From Roseibium aestuarii (GTDB lineage: Bacteria > Pseudomonadota > Alphaproteobacteria > Rhizobiales > Stappiaceae), in NCBI RefSeq assembly GCF_008477545.1, contig NZ_VORA01000003.1, positions 62,001 through 126,000 on the forward strand: 64,000 nt of DNA. Direction: 5' to 3'. This document shows positions 9,031-18,467 of this stretch, in pieces; the stretch's first letter is position 1; each line of letters starts with the position of its first letter. Position numbers and translations under genes: made by a program. Under the pieces are notes generated by a model that worked only from the letters and a program-made list of their open reading frames with translations, had not been told where the DNA came from and searched no databases.

Positions 9031-10254
9031 ATGCCGATCCTTTCCCCCTCTGCTCCGGCGCGCAAGCCCGTCATCCTTCAGGTCATTCCCGACCTGGTGA
9101 CCGGCGGGGCAGAACGGACCACGGTGGACATGGCCCGCGCCATCGTTGAGGCCGGCGGAACGGCTCTGGTGGTCAGCCAGGGCGGCCCCATGGTGGCGGA
9201 GCTGGAGGCGGCCGGCGCGCGTCACATCACCCTGCCGGTGAAATCCAAGAACCCGTTCACCCTCTGGGCCAATCGCAACCGGCTCCGGGCGCTGATCCGG
9301 GCCAAGGGTGTTGATCTGGTCCACGCCCGCTCCCGTGCCCCGGCGTGGTCGTCGCTCTGGGCCGCGCGGGCCGAAGGCAAGCCCTTCGTCACCACCTATC
9401 ACGGCATCTACAATCAGTCGTCCTGGTTCAAGGCCTTCTACAATTCCGTCATGGCGCGCGGGGACCGGGTGATCGCCAACTCCCGCTACACCGCGTCCCT
9501 GATCGCCGAACGCCATCCCTTTGCCCGCGACCGCCTGCGTGTGATCCACCGCGGCTCCGACCTGGCCGCCCTGCACCCGGCAGCCGTGGACCCTGAGCGG
9601 ATCGCGGCTCTTGCCAACGAATGGGGGATCGCCCTGCCCGGCACGCCCGGTCGCGCGCCCATTTTGCTCAACCTCGCCAGGCTCACCGCCTGGAAGGGGC
9701 AGAAGGTGCTGATCGATGCAGCCGCGCGCCTCGCAGCCTCCGGACAGGGCAATATCACGGTCATCCTGGCAGGCGATGCCCAGGGCCGGGTGGAGTATCA
9801 GCGGGAACTGACGGAGCGCATTGCCGCTCACGGCCTCAGTGACCGCATCCGCCTTGTCGGGCACTGTGCCGATGTGCCCGCGGCCCTGGCTCTGGCAGAT
9901 CTCGCGATTGTCGCCTCCGTCGAGCCGGAAGCCTTCGGCCGCGCCGCCGTGGAGGCGCAGGCGGCCTGCGTGCCTGTCATCGTGTCCGATCTGGGGGCCG
10001 TGCCCGAAACCGTGCTCGCCCCACCGCAGGTCAGCGCGGATGCCCGCACCGGCTGGCGGGTGCCTCCTGCCGATGCGGCCGCGCTCGCAGCTGCCATTGC
10101 CAACGCCCTCAGCCTGTCGCCTGAAGCGAGAACGGCCGTCTGCGACCGCGCGCTCGACCATGTCCGCCAGCATTTCTCGGTCGAAGCCATGTGCGCGGCA
10201 ACGCTTGCGGTCTACCGCGAGCTTCTGGACACGAAAGGACCCGGACAGTCCTGA
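9031..10254 (+). CDS. Glycosyltransferase family 4
   Basis: A 407-aa GT-B fold enzyme of the GT4 family. The N-terminal acceptor domain begins VILQVIPDLVTGGAERTTV, with the glycine-rich GGAER loop. The C-terminal nucleotide-sugar domain contains NLARLTAWKGQKVLIDA, the IRLVGHCADVPAAL segment and the donor-binding E-x7-E region around PEAFGRAAVEAQA. It probably transfers a hexose or heptose from an NDP-sugar during lipopolysaccharide or other surface glycan synthesis at the inner membrane. No other glycan genes lie nearby, so the product is unknown. Confidence 0.88.
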   Translation: MPILSPSAPARKPVILQVIPDLVTGGAERTTVDMARAIVEAGGTALVVSQGGPMVAELEAAGARHITLPVKSKNPFTLWANRNRLRALIRAKGVDLVHARSRAPAWSSLWAARAEGKPFVTTYHGIYNQSSWFKAFYNSVMARGDRVIANSRYTASLIAERHPFARDRLRVIHRGSDLAALHPAAVDPERIAALANEWGIALPGTPGRAPILLNLARLTAWKGQKVLIDAAARLAASGQGNITVILAGDAQGRVEYQRELTERIAAHGLSDRIRLVGHCADVPAALALADLAIVASVEPEAFGRAAVEAQAACVPVIVSDLGAVPETVLAPPQVSADARTGWRVPPADAAALAAAIANALSLSPEARTAVCDRALDHVRQHFSVEAMCAATLAVYRELLDTKGPGQS

Positions 10255-10293
10255 GGACCACCCGGGCCGGATCGCTGGTTTTCCCCTGACGGA

Positions 10294-12267
10294 TCAGGCC
10301 GCCCGGATCGTCGCGAGGAACTTCTCCACCTCGACCCGCATCGTCTCCGCCTGGGACGACAGATCCTGCGCCGCCGACATCACCTGACCGGAGGCACTGC
10401 TGGTCTGCACTGCCCCACCGTTCACACTCTGGATGGAGCGGGTCACCTCGCCAATACCCGTGGCTGCCTCCGACACGTTGCGCGCGACGGCCTCGGTGGT
10501 AGCGCCCTGCTCTTCCATGGCGGCGGCGATGGCGGCGGAGGCGTTTTCCAGATCCTTTATGACCTTCCCGATATCCTCTACCGAACTTACCGCCGTGCGC
10601 GTCTCGTCCTGAATGTCGCGGACAAGACCGGCAATGCTTTCAGTGGCTTTGGCCGTTTCAGTCGCCAATGCCTTCACTTCACCTGCGACAACGGCAAAGC
10701 CCTTGCCGGCTTCGCCCACACGGGCGGATTCGATCGTCGCGTTGAGGGCCAGCAGATTGGTCTGTTCCGCAATCTCTGAAATGATCGAGATGACGTCGCC
10801 GATGCGGTTGGCCATGTCGGCCAGCTTGTGGATCTGGTTCCCGGTCTGCTGCACGGCCTCCGCCGCTTTTTGGGATGACGCGGAAGCATTGCGGACCTGA
10901 CGGCCGATCTCACTGATGGAAGACGACATTTCCTCCGCCGCCGAGGCGACCATCTGGACATTGACGGAGGTCTGCTCGGAGGCAGCTGCCACACTTTCGG
11001 CCTCCGTGCTTGTAGCAGTGGAGACCTGGGAGAGCGACCGCGCAGTCTCGTTCAGAGCGCCCGACGAGCTGGAAAGGCTTCCCATGATACGCCCGACGCT
11101 CTGGTCGAAGGAATTCGCCAGCGACTGCATCATCACGCGCTTTTCCTCACGCGCCTGGATCTCGCGGGCCTTCTGCTCCTCTTCCAGCTCACGAGTCCGC
11201 AGACCGGTCTCCCGGAACACCTCGAGCGCCCGCGCCATCTGGCCGATCTCGCTGCCGGTTTCCTTGTGCGGCACGTCCAGCGTGAACTCACCCTCGGTCA
11301 GCCGTTTCATCACCTCGATCATCCGGTTCAGCGGAACCGTGATGCTGCGGCCGATCAGGACACCCAGTCCGAGACAGACGACCAGGCTGACGCCGCCCGC
11401 CCCGAGGAAGATATCCCGGGACCAGCTCCGCACGGCTTCCAGTGAACGCGCCGCATGCTGCGCGCCGGCCGTCGCCGCCTCATTGATCCGCTGGAAGGAG
11501 GGTGACAGCTCGGCAAAGAGCTCGGAGACCCTGGCGATCTCGCCGTCCAGACCAAGCTTGCCATCCGCATAGGCGCGCGCGCCTTTCTGGTAGACATCCA
11601 TCAGCCCCGAGATTTCCGCCTTCTGCGCATCGGGCAGACCCGAGGCTGCCAGAAGCGGGTCGAATTCGGCACGCCGCGCGTCGATGCGGTCGATGTATTT
11701 GAGATCGTTGCGCAGCATGAAGTCCTTCTCGTGCCGGCGCATCATCAGCATCTTGATCGTCAACCCATCCAAATTGGCGGCTTCGAGCTGCTTCTCCACA
11801 TTATGGACCGCCGCGCGAAGCTGTCCCTGAAGTCCCTCTTCCTCGGTGAGACCAAGTTCGCGCATGGCGCCAACCACCCGTTCGAACTGGGCAGCGACGG
11901 CGGAGAGACCGTTGCTCAGGACATCCACATCGGCGCGGATGTCTTCAGAAGCCGGCAACGCCTGCATGGCAGAGAGTGTTTCCTGTGCAGCTGCGACGGC
12001 GGTCATGTAGTCGGTGACGTATTTCTCGTCGCGACGCAGCAGGAAGTCCTTCTCCCTTCGCCGCATCTCGAGGGCCGCGACCCTCAGTTCTGCGGCACGG
12101 ACATCAAGAGCCGCATAGCCGGATTGCTCCAGCCCCGCGCTCTGAAGCGCCCTGTCGGTGTAGAAGAAGACCCCCATCAGCAAGGCGATGGCCAGGGCGG
12201 CAAGAAGAGAAAGGGCGCCGATACGCAAGGGGATCGGCACCCCGGACATGAGTTTCTGGGGGGTCAC
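10294..12267 (-). CDS. Methyl-accepting chemotaxis protein with HBM sensor domain
   Basis: A 657-aa chemoreceptor. It has an N-terminal membrane helix (about 17-37) and a large periplasmic all-helical domain of about 240 residues with two copies of a charged motif, [12 protein letters not shown] (about 69-80) and [13 protein letters not shown] (176-188). This is the hallmark of the bimodular HBM domain known from McpS-type receptors for organic acids. A second membrane helix, a HAMP domain ([14 protein letters not shown]) and the cytoplasmic signalling hairpin follow, with [17 protein letters not shown] at its tip. I see no CheR-binding pentapeptide at the end. No che genes are in the window, so the receptor is an orphan here. 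The ligand is inferred to be a small carboxylate but is untested. Confidence 0.9.
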   Translation of the reverse strand: MTPQKLMSGVPIPLRIGALSLLAALAIALLMGVFFYTDRALQSAGLEQSGYAALDVRAAELRVAALEMRRREKDFLLRRDEKYVTDYMTAVAAAQETLSAMQALPASEDIRADVDVLSNGLSAVAAQFERVVGAMRELGLTEEEGLQGQLRAAVHNVEKQLEAANLDGLTIKMLMMRRHEKDFMLRNDLKYIDRIDARRAEFDPLLAASGLPDAQKAEISGLMDVYQKGARAYADGKLGLDGEIARVSELFAELSPSFQRINEAATAGAQHAARSLEAVRSWSRDIFLGAGGVSLVVCLGLGVLIGRSITVPLNRMIEVMKRLTEGEFTLDVPHKETGSEIGQMARALEVFRETGLRTRELEEEQKAREIQAREEKRVMMQSLANSFDQSVGRIMGSLSSSSGALNETARSLSQVSTATSTEAESVAAASEQTSVNVQMVASAAEEMSSSISEIGRQVRNASASSQKAAEAVQQTGNQIHKLADMANRIGDVISIISEIAEQTNLLALNATIESARVGEAGKGFAVVAGEVKALATETAKATESIAGLVRDIQDETRTAVSSVEDIGKVIKDLENASAAIAAAMEEQGATTEAVARNVSEAATGIGEVTRSIQSVNGGAVQTSSASGQVMSAAQDLSSQAETMRVEVEKFLATIRAA

Positions 12268-12381
12268 GGGTCACTCGCTGCACAGTGTTGATCACGGGTG
12301 TTCCAGTTTTTTCGGAACTTGTGCGTGAGTATTACCCGTAGCAGGTGAATATAATCTTAGTTTCGCGCAATAACATCTGCG

Positions 12382-12918
12382 TCATGCGGCAAGCGGAAAG
12401 CTCTCTTCAACCACGTAAGGCCCGCCGCCGATGCTGGAGCGGGAGGAGTAGAGCACGAAACGCCCTGCCGTGAATGTCGGCGCATGGAAGCTGCCCCGCT
12501 CGGTGAGCCAGCGGGCCACCTCCTCGTTGGTGGAGGTCTTGCACCGGGCCACCGTCACATGCGGCATGTACTTGCGCCGCTCGGGCGGAAGATGCAGCCG
12601 CTGCAGGATACGTTCCTGCTCGGCCTGCAGCTCGGCAAGCGCCGGGCTTGGCGCCACCCGCGCCCACACCGCATGGGGCCTGCCATTGCCGAAGGACCCA
12701 AGCCCGCTCAGCTCGATGCGCACCGGATCGCGGCGAATCCGGTCAAGCGCATCCACCACCTCGTCCGCCGTGCGGTCGTCGATGTCGCCGATGAAGCGCA
12801 GGGTGATGTGGTAATTCTCGGGATCGATCCAGCGCGCGCCCTTCAGGCCGCCCCGGAGCATGGACAGGAACAGTCCGGTTTCGGCCGGAATCTCAAGTCC
12901 CGTAAAAAGTCGCGGCAT
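12382..12918 (-). CDS. thpR: RNA 2',3'-cyclic phosphodiesterase
   Basis: A 178-aa member of the 2H phosphoesterase superfamily, with the two HxTx motifs HITL (37-40) and HVTV (120-123) set about 80 residues apart. ThpR opens 2',3'-cyclic phosphate ends of RNA and can ligate tRNA halves in vitro. The N-terminus MPRLFTGLEIPAE matches the family and is preceded by GGAGGGAA seven bases upstream, which decides the start over an ATG 20 codons earlier. It appears to be transcribed alone, with about 110 bases to the divergent side of the chemoreceptor promoter region. Confidence 0.9.
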   Translation of the reverse strand: MPRLFTGLEIPAETGLFLSMLRGGLKGARWIDPENYHITLRFIGDIDDRTADEVVDALDRIRRDPVRIELSGLGSFGNGRPHAVWARVAPSPALAELQAEQERILQRLHLPPERRKYMPHVTVARCKTSTNEEVARWLTERGSFHAPTFTAGRFVLYSSRSSIGGGPYVVEESFPLAA

Positions 12919-13098
12919 GGGTCTTCCCTCCGCAGATACCGATGACCTGATCGGAATCCAAATCCGCATCCTGCGCAAGCCTTTTTCACAAGGCCTTGGA
13001 AAACAAGATCTTGCCCATTTCGCACTGCAGCAGGAGCGGTCCGGAGGCAGCCTGCGCCGCCTCCGTGATTCTCTCGGATCGCCTCAGCGGCAGATCTG

Positions 13099-14151
13099 TC
13101 AGGGGCAGGGGTTGCCGGTGAGCTGGTGGATCTCGTCGATCCGCGCCAGCACGTCATCAGAGAGCTTGAGCTCGGAAGCCGCGATGTCGGTTTCCAGCTG
13201 CTCGATCTTCGTCGCCCCGATGATGACGGAGGTCATGAAGGACCGGCTTTCGGCAAAGGCGAGCGCCATCTGCGCCGGATCGAGACCCGCATCCTCGGCC
13301 AGCTTGAAATAGGCCTCGAAGGCCGCGTCCGCACCCGGAACCTCATAACGCTGCAGCCGGTCGAACAGGGTCTTGCGCGCTCCCGCCGGCAGGGCGCCAT
13401 TGCGGTACTTGCCGGTCAGATAGCCCTGGGCCAAAGCCGAATAGGCCAGCAGCCCGACATCCTCGCGCAATGCGACCTCGGCCAGATTGACCTCGAAGGT
13501 CCGGTTGACCAGCGAATAGGCATTCTGGATGGAGACCACGCGCGGCACGCCGCGCATCTCGGCTTCCTTCACGAAAGTCATGGTGCCCCAGGCGCTCTCG
13601 TTCGACAGGCCGATGTGACGCACCTTGCCGCTCTTCACCAGCCGGTCCATCACGTCGAGGGTTTCGCCGATGGAGACTTCGTCCGCCGCCGGCTCCACGT
13701 CCTTCCAGCGGGTCGGGTTGGAACCGAAGCCCGGCGTGTTCCGGTCCGGCCAGTGGATCTGATAGAGATCGATATAGTCGGTCTGAAGGTTCTTCAGGGA
13801 CTGCTCGACCGCTTCCTCGATGTTGCGGGCGTCGAGCTTCGGATGGGAGCCATCCTTGCGGAACCAGTCCATCTCGGTCCGGCCCACGACCTTGGTGGCC
13901 AGCACCACCTTGTCGCGGTTGCCGCGCGCCTTGAACCAGCTGCCGATGATCCGCTCCGTGCGGCCCTGCGTCTCGCGCTTGGGCGGGATCGCGTAAAGCT
14001 CGGCGGTATCGAAGAAGTTGATGCCCTTGTCGATGGCGAAATCCATCTGGGCGTGGCCTTCGGCCTCGGAATTCTGCTCGCCCCAGGTCATGGTGCCAAG
14101 GCACTGGGAGCTCACCTTGATGTCGGTGCGGCCAAGACGACGGTAATCCAT
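13099..14151 (-). CDS. tas: NADP(H)-dependent aldo-keto reductase, Tas-type
   Basis: A 350-aa TIM-barrel aldo-keto reductase. The catalytic tetrad is visible: Asp in FFDTAELY with its Tyr, Lys in VVLATKVVG and His in YQIHWPDR. The long insertion after the fourth strand (NTPGFGSNPTRWKDVEPA) and the LGTMTWGEQNSE start place it with E. coli Tas, a protein first found by complementation of tyrosine auxotrophy and of unknown true substrate. It reduces aldehydes or ketones with NADPH. About 55 bases separate it from the arylesterase gene on the same strand, so co-transcription is possible. Confidence 0.88.
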   Translation of the reverse strand: MDYRRLGRTDIKVSSQCLGTMTWGEQNSEAEGHAQMDFAIDKGINFFDTAELYAIPPKRETQGRTERIIGSWFKARGNRDKVVLATKVVGRTEMDWFRKDGSHPKLDARNIEEAVEQSLKNLQTDYIDLYQIHWPDRNTPGFGSNPTRWKDVEPAADEVSIGETLDVMDRLVKSGKVRHIGLSNESAWGTMTFVKEAEMRGVPRVVSIQNAYSLVNRTFEVNLAEVALREDVGLLAYSALAQGYLTGKYRNGALPAGARKTLFDRLQRYEVPGADAAFEAYFKLAEDAGLDPAQMALAFAESRSFMTSVIIGATKIEQLETDIAASELKLSDDVLARIDEIHQLTGNPCP

Positions 14152-14206
14152 CAGGAGATCCTTTTGGCTTCAAGAAGTCGGATTGTCGAAACGAAAGCAG
14201 GCCCGG

Positions 14207-14842
14207 TCAGTGCGCCGCGGCCCGCTCGAGGAGGGATTCGACGAGTGGTAGCATGGCCTCGACGATCACGGAAACCCCTTCTCCGGTGGGATGCATCCCG
14301 TCCGGCAGGTTGAGCGCGGGATCGAGCGCGACCCCCTCCAGGAAGAAGGGATAGAACAGGGCGCCTTCCTGTCGCGCGATCTCGCCGAAGATCGGATCAT
14401 AGGCAGCCGCATAGTCCTCGCCGAGATTGCGCTGTGCCTGCATGCCGGCCACCAGCACCTCCATGCCCTTGGCCTTGAGCTGCTGCACGATAGCCTGGAG
14501 ATTGGCCCGGGTGGTCTCCGGCGGCAGGCCGCGCAACATGTCGTTGGCCCCCAGTTCCACTATCACCGCATCGCCCCCCTCGCCAACGGACCAGTCGAGA
14601 CGGGAGAGACCGCCCGAGGTCGTATCGCCGGAAACACTGGCATTGACCACGCTCACATCATGGCCCCGCGCCCTGAGCGCGCGCTCCAGCTGGGCGGGAT
14701 AGGCCTCGTCCGGGGCAAGCTGATAGCCTGCCGTGAGACTGTCGCCGAAGACGATCAGCTTGAGCGTCTCCGCCCGCGCCGGGCTCGCCAGAACCAGACC
14801 GAAGGCAAGGACAGCAACCGCTCTTGAGAGAATTTGATACAT
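14207..14842 (-). CDS. tesA: Periplasmic arylesterase / lysophospholipase, SGNH family
   Basis: A 211-aa secreted hydrolase. A Sec signal peptide (MYQILSRAVAVLAFGLVLAS, then PARA) precedes block I GDSLTAGY with the catalytic Ser35. The oxyanion Gly and Asn follow in blocks II and III (GANDM), and the Asp-x-x-His pair is in the block V segment DGMHPTGEG. TesA-type enzymes cleave thioesters, aryl esters and lysophospholipids in the periplasm. The start is the ATG directly before the signal peptide, with GGGAACG upstream. It is read divergently from ybbA-ybbP with about 135 bases between them, the conserved tesA/ybbAP arrangement of many proteobacteria. Confidence 0.9.
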   Translation of the reverse strand: MYQILSRAVAVLAFGLVLASPARAETLKLIVFGDSLTAGYQLAPDEAYPAQLERALRARGHDVSVVNASVSGDTTSGGLSRLDWSVGEGGDAVIVELGANDMLRGLPPETTRANLQAIVQQLKAKGMEVLVAGMQAQRNLGEDYAAAYDPIFGEIARQEGALFYPFFLEGVALDPALNLPDGMHPTGEGVSVIVEAMLPLVESLLERAAAH

Positions 14843-14978
14843 TTTCGTTCCCGACAGGCTCTGGATCACGAGGGTCTCAGCCCCATATGGTCGCTGAATG
14901 TAGACAGGCAAGTGTAGCGCAGGCCAGTGCCGTTTCTGCACCGGATGCCGACACCAGCTGCGGAGAGCGCGAAGCCCC

Positions 14979-15689
14979 ATGACAGATCAGCCGGCCATCC
15001 ACCTCAAGGACGTGCACCTGAGCCTCGGACAGGGGGCCGGACGGGTCCACATCCTCAAGGGCGTCGACCTGGAGATTGCCCGCGGAACGGCCGTCGGCCT
15101 GGTCGGCCCATCCGGGTCGGGAAAGTCCACGCTGCTTATGGTCATGGCCGGGCTGGAGCGCGCCGACAAGGGCACGATCCGGGTCGCGGGGCAAGATCTC
15201 CAGCCCCTCAACGAGGATGCGCTGGCCCGGTTCCGCGGCCGCAACATAGGCATCGTCTTCCAATCCTTCCATCTCATCCCCAACATGACCGCGCTCGAAA
15301 ACGTGGCCGTGCCCCTGGAACTCGCCGGACATCCGGCGGCCTTCGCCAAGGCCCGCAAGGAGCTGGAAGCCGTCGGCCTCGCCCATCGCCTCGATCACTA
15401 CCCCTCCCAGATGTCCGGCGGCGAACAGCAGCGCGTGGCCGTTGCCCGCGCCCTCGTGGTCGAGCCGGAAATCCTGATCGCCGACGAACCGACCGGCAAT
15501 CTCGACGAAAGCACCGGCCGGCAAATCATCGAGCTGATGTTTGCCGCCCAGCGCGAGCGCGGCATGACCCTCGTGATCGTGACCCACGACCTGTCGCTCG
15601 CCCGCCAGTGCGACCGGGTGATCCGCGTGCGATCCGGCGAGATCGACGAGGAAGCCCCTGCCGACGCTTCTGCGGAGCCCGTTGCATGA
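14979..15689 (+). CDS. ybbA: ABC transporter ATPase, YbbA type
   Basis: A 236-aa MacB/LolD-like ATPase with Walker A GPSGSGKST, Q-loop VFQSFHLIPNMTALENV, signature MSGGEQQRVAVARAL, Walker B ILIADEPTGNLDE and the switch His in IVTHD. It pairs with the large FtsX-type permease encoded immediately downstream: the ATG of that gene overlaps this stop codon (ATGA), suggesting translational coupling. The complex probably performs mechanotransmission-type export or lipid handling in the envelope. The divergent tesA gene suggests a link with envelope lipid or toxic ester removal, but the cargo is unknown. Confidence 0.9.
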   Translation: MTDQPAIHLKDVHLSLGQGAGRVHILKGVDLEIARGTAVGLVGPSGSGKSTLLMVMAGLERADKGTIRVAGQDLQPLNEDALARFRGRNIGIVFQSFHLIPNMTALENVAVPLELAGHPAAFAKARKELEAVGLAHRLDHYPSQMSGGEQQRVAVARALVVEPEILIADEPTGNLDESTGRQIIELMFAAQRERGMTLVIVTHDLSLARQCDRVIRVRSGEIDEEAPADASAEPVA

Positions 15690-18256
15690 GCGCCTTTGCC
15701 CCAAGTGCCAGCACCGGTCTGGGCCTCGCCTTTCGCTTTGCCTGGCGCGAGCTGCGCGGCGGCCTGCGCGGTTTCTACATCTTCCTCGCCTGCATTGCCC
15801 TTGGCGTGGCCGCCATCACCGGCGTCACCTCCCTGTCGCGCGCCCTGACCGAAGGCATCTCCGCCGAAGGGCAGACGATCCTCGGCGGCGACATGTCCTT
15901 CTCCCTGATGCATCGCCAGGCGGACGATGCCGAGCGCGCCTATCTCGCCGGTCTCGGCACGGTGTCGGAAAGCGCCACCATGCGCGCCATGGCCCGCCTG
16001 ACCGACGGCAGTGACCAGATGCTGGTCGAACTCAAGGCGGTGGATGACCTTTATCCGCTCTATGGCGCGATGGAGCTCTCCGACGGGCAGACGCTGCAAG
16101 ACGCGCTGGCCCCGGACACAGACGGCACCTTCGGCGCGGTGGCGGATGCCACCCTGCTCGGCCGACTGGGCCTGTCCCCCGGCGACCGTCTCTCCCTCGG
16201 CAAGACCCAGGTGATCATCCGCGCCGCAATTGCCCACGAACCGGACAAGCTGGAGGGCGGCTTCGAACTTGGGCCCCGCCTGATGATCTCGCGCGAGGCG
16301 CTGCCCGCAACCGGCCTGATCCAGCCGGGCAGTCTCGCCCAGTGGCACTACAAGCTGCGCCTCGCCACGCCCGTCTCGGAAACCGGGCTCAAGACGCTGA
16401 TCGAACAGGCTCGCGAAGACCAGCCCGATGCCGGATGGCGGATCCGCTCCCGCGCCAATGCGGCCCCCGGCCTTCAGCGCAGCATCGACCGTTTCGCGCA
16501 GTTCCTCTCCCTTGTCGGCCTCACCGCACTGGTCGTCGGCGGCGTGGGTGTGGCCAATGCCATCCGCGCCTTCCTCGACACAAAGCGCGAGGTGATCGCC
16601 AGCCTGAAGTGCCTCGGCGCCAGCGGCGACTTTGCCTTCAAGGTCTATCTGATCCAGATCCTCGCCCTGGCCGCCATTGGCATCGGCATCGGTCTGGCCG
16701 TCGGCGCCAGCCTGCCCTTCATCGTCGATGCCGCCCTGCAGGGCCTTCTGCCGATCCGGCTGGTGGCCGCCGTCTATCCGTCCGAGCTGGCCCTCGGCGT
16801 CCTCTTCGGCCTGCTGACGGCCCTCGCCTTCGCGCTCTGGCCGCTCGGACGTGCCCACGACATTCCGCCGACGGCCCTGTTCCGGGACGCGGGCTACGGA
16901 CCCGCCCGCATGCCCCGGGCGCGGTACCGCATCGCGACGCTGCTCACGGTCGCCCTGCTGACCGCGATCGCCATCGCCCTGTCCTATGACACGCGCATGG
17001 CCGTGATCTATGTGGTTGCCGCAGCGGCCGCCCTGCTGCTGCTGACGCTCATTTCCCGGGCGATCATGCGCCTGGCCCGCGCCGTGCCGCCGGTCTCACG
17101 TGCCTGGTTGCGGCTCGCCATCGGCAACATCCATCGCCCCGGCGCGCTGACCCCCTCGGTGGTCCTCTCGCTCGGGCTGGGCCTCACCCTGCTGGCCGCC
17201 CTCGCCCTGATCGACGGCAACCTGCGCCGGGAACTCACCTCCACCATTGCCGATCAGGCCCCGAGTTTCTTCTTCATCGACATCCAGAGCCACGAGCGTG
17301 ACGCCTTCGAGGCCCTGCTGCGGCAGCAGGCACCCACCGCGACCGTGGAAAGCGTTCCCATGCTGCGCGGCCGGATCACCTCGCTGAAGGGCATTCCCGC
17401 CCGCGAGTTCGACACCTCCGGCGGCTCCGGCTGGGTGCTGCGCGGGGACCGGGGCATCACCTATGCGCAGACGCTGCCCGAGAACTCCCGCCTGATCCAG
17501 GGCGAGTGGTGGCCGCAGGACTATTCGGGCCCGCCGCAGGTCTCCTTCGTCGAGGAGGCCATGCAGGATCTCGGCCTGAAGATCGGCGACGAGCTGACCG
17601 TCAACGTGCTGGGCCGGGAGATCACCGCGACCATCACCAGCAGCCGCGAGGTGGAGTGGCGATCGCTGGCCATCAACTTCATCATGGTCTTCTCCCCCAA
17701 CACCTTTGCCGGCGCCCCGCACGCCCACCTCATGACGCTGGGATGGGACGACCCGGTGGACGATGCGACCGAACTCGCCCTCCTGCGCGAGGTCGCGAGC
17801 GCCTTTCCCACCGTCACCACCGTGCGCGTGAAGGACGCCATCGGACAGGTCAACGATCTGGTCGGCCAGCTTGCGCTTGCCATTCGGGGCGCTTCGGCCA
17901 TCACCCTGATCGCGAGCGTCCTCGTCCTTGCCGGCGCGCTCGCGGCCGGACATCGCAACCGCATCCACGATGCTGTCGTTCTGAAGACCCTCGGCGCCAC
18001 CCGCGGCTGGCTCATTCTCGCCTATGCGGCCGAATATGCGCTGATCGGTCTGGCGACCGCCATCTTCGCGCTTCTGGCGGGCTCCGTCGCCGCCTGGTTC
18101 GTGCTGACCCAGGTGATGGGCGGGACCTTCACGCTCCTGCCCGCAACGGCCGCGACCGCCATCGGCCTCGCGCTGGTGTTCACCGTCGGCTTCGGCCTCA
18201 TCGGCACCTGGCGCATTCTGGGCGAAAAGCCGGTCAAGGTGCTTCGAGACCTGTAA
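15686..18256 (+). CDS. ybbP: FtsX-like ABC permease, YbbP type
   Basis: An 856-aa inner-membrane protein with two FtsX domains, each with a periplasmic MacB-like region, and about ten membrane helices: one at residues 25-47, a triplet around 280-400, a middle pair around 410-530 and a C-terminal triplet from about 730. The C-terminus GTWRILGEKPVKVLRDL is typical of YbbP. The protein would transmit ATP hydrolysis by YbbA to the periplasm. The true start is the ATG that overlaps the ybbA stop; the frame is open far upstream but runs antiparallel to known coding. The gene is full length. Confidence 0.9.
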   Translation: MSAFAPSASTGLGLAFRFAWRELRGGLRGFYIFLACIALGVAAITGVTSLSRALTEGISAEGQTILGGDMSFSLMHRQADDAERAYLAGLGTVSESATMRAMARLTDGSDQMLVELKAVDDLYPLYGAMELSDGQTLQDALAPDTDGTFGAVADATLLGRLGLSPGDRLSLGKTQVIIRAAIAHEPDKLEGGFELGPRLMISREALPATGLIQPGSLAQWHYKLRLATPVSETGLKTLIEQAREDQPDAGWRIRSRANAAPGLQRSIDRFAQFLSLVGLTALVVGGVGVANAIRAFLDTKREVIASLKCLGASGDFAFKVYLIQILALAAIGIGIGLAVGASLPFIVDAALQGLLPIRLVAAVYPSELALGVLFGLLTALAFALWPLGRAHDIPPTALFRDAGYGPARMPRARYRIATLLTVALLTAIAIALSYDTRMAVIYVVAAAAALLLLTLISRAIMRLARAVPPVSRAWLRLAIGNIHRPGALTPSVVLSLGLGLTLLAALALIDGNLRRELTSTIADQAPSFFFIDIQSHERDAFEALLRQQAPTATVESVPMLRGRITSLKGIPAREFDTSGGSGWVLRGDRGITYAQTLPENSRLIQGEWWPQDYSGPPQVSFVEEAMQDLGLKIGDELTVNVLGREITATITSSREVEWRSLAINFIMVFSPNTFAGAPHAHLMTLGWDDPVDDATELALLREVASAFPTVTTVRVKDAIGQVNDLVGQLALAIRGASAITLIASVLVLAGALAAGHRNRIHDAVVLKTLGATRGWLILAYAAEYALIGLATAIFALLAGSVAAWFVLTQVMGGTFTLLPATAATAIGLALVFTVGFGLIGTWRILGEKPVKVLRDL

Positions 18257-18359
18257 AGGTCTGGTCACGCCCCGGACCGGAAAGGATGAATGAAAGATGA
18301 ACCGCCGGATCGGTGTCGGAACACTTTGTCGCAGGACGCGGAAATAACGAAGACGTCAT

Positions 18360-18467
18360 GCAAAACAAGGGCGCAAGCCCTTGTGAGCGGCCACCGGAAT
18401 GTCCATATTGGTTCTCAGGATTACGTCGGGCGGTTTCCGCCCAGTCTCTAGAAACGAGGAAACTGGA
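18360..18467 (+). promoter_or_regulatory. Structured 5' leader of the BI-1 gene (candidate ybhL-type RNA element)
   Basis: Between ybbP and the Bax-inhibitor-1 gene, the last 108 bases contain a perfect 7-bp hairpin with a GCAA tetraloop (CAAGGGC / GCCCTTG, 18366-18383) and a 6-bp hairpin GGGCGG / CCGCCC (18428-18442), then GAGGAAAC as ribosome binding site. A conserved RNA called the ybhL leader (Rfam RF00520) is known upstream of ybhL homologues in Rhizobiales; position and downstream gene fit. I could not check the consensus, so this is a candidate. Confidence 0.45.

Noticed and set aside
14927..15685. Upstream extension of the ybbP frame
   Set aside because: It overlaps ybbA in another frame; the ATGA overlap and the family N-terminus place the start at 15686.
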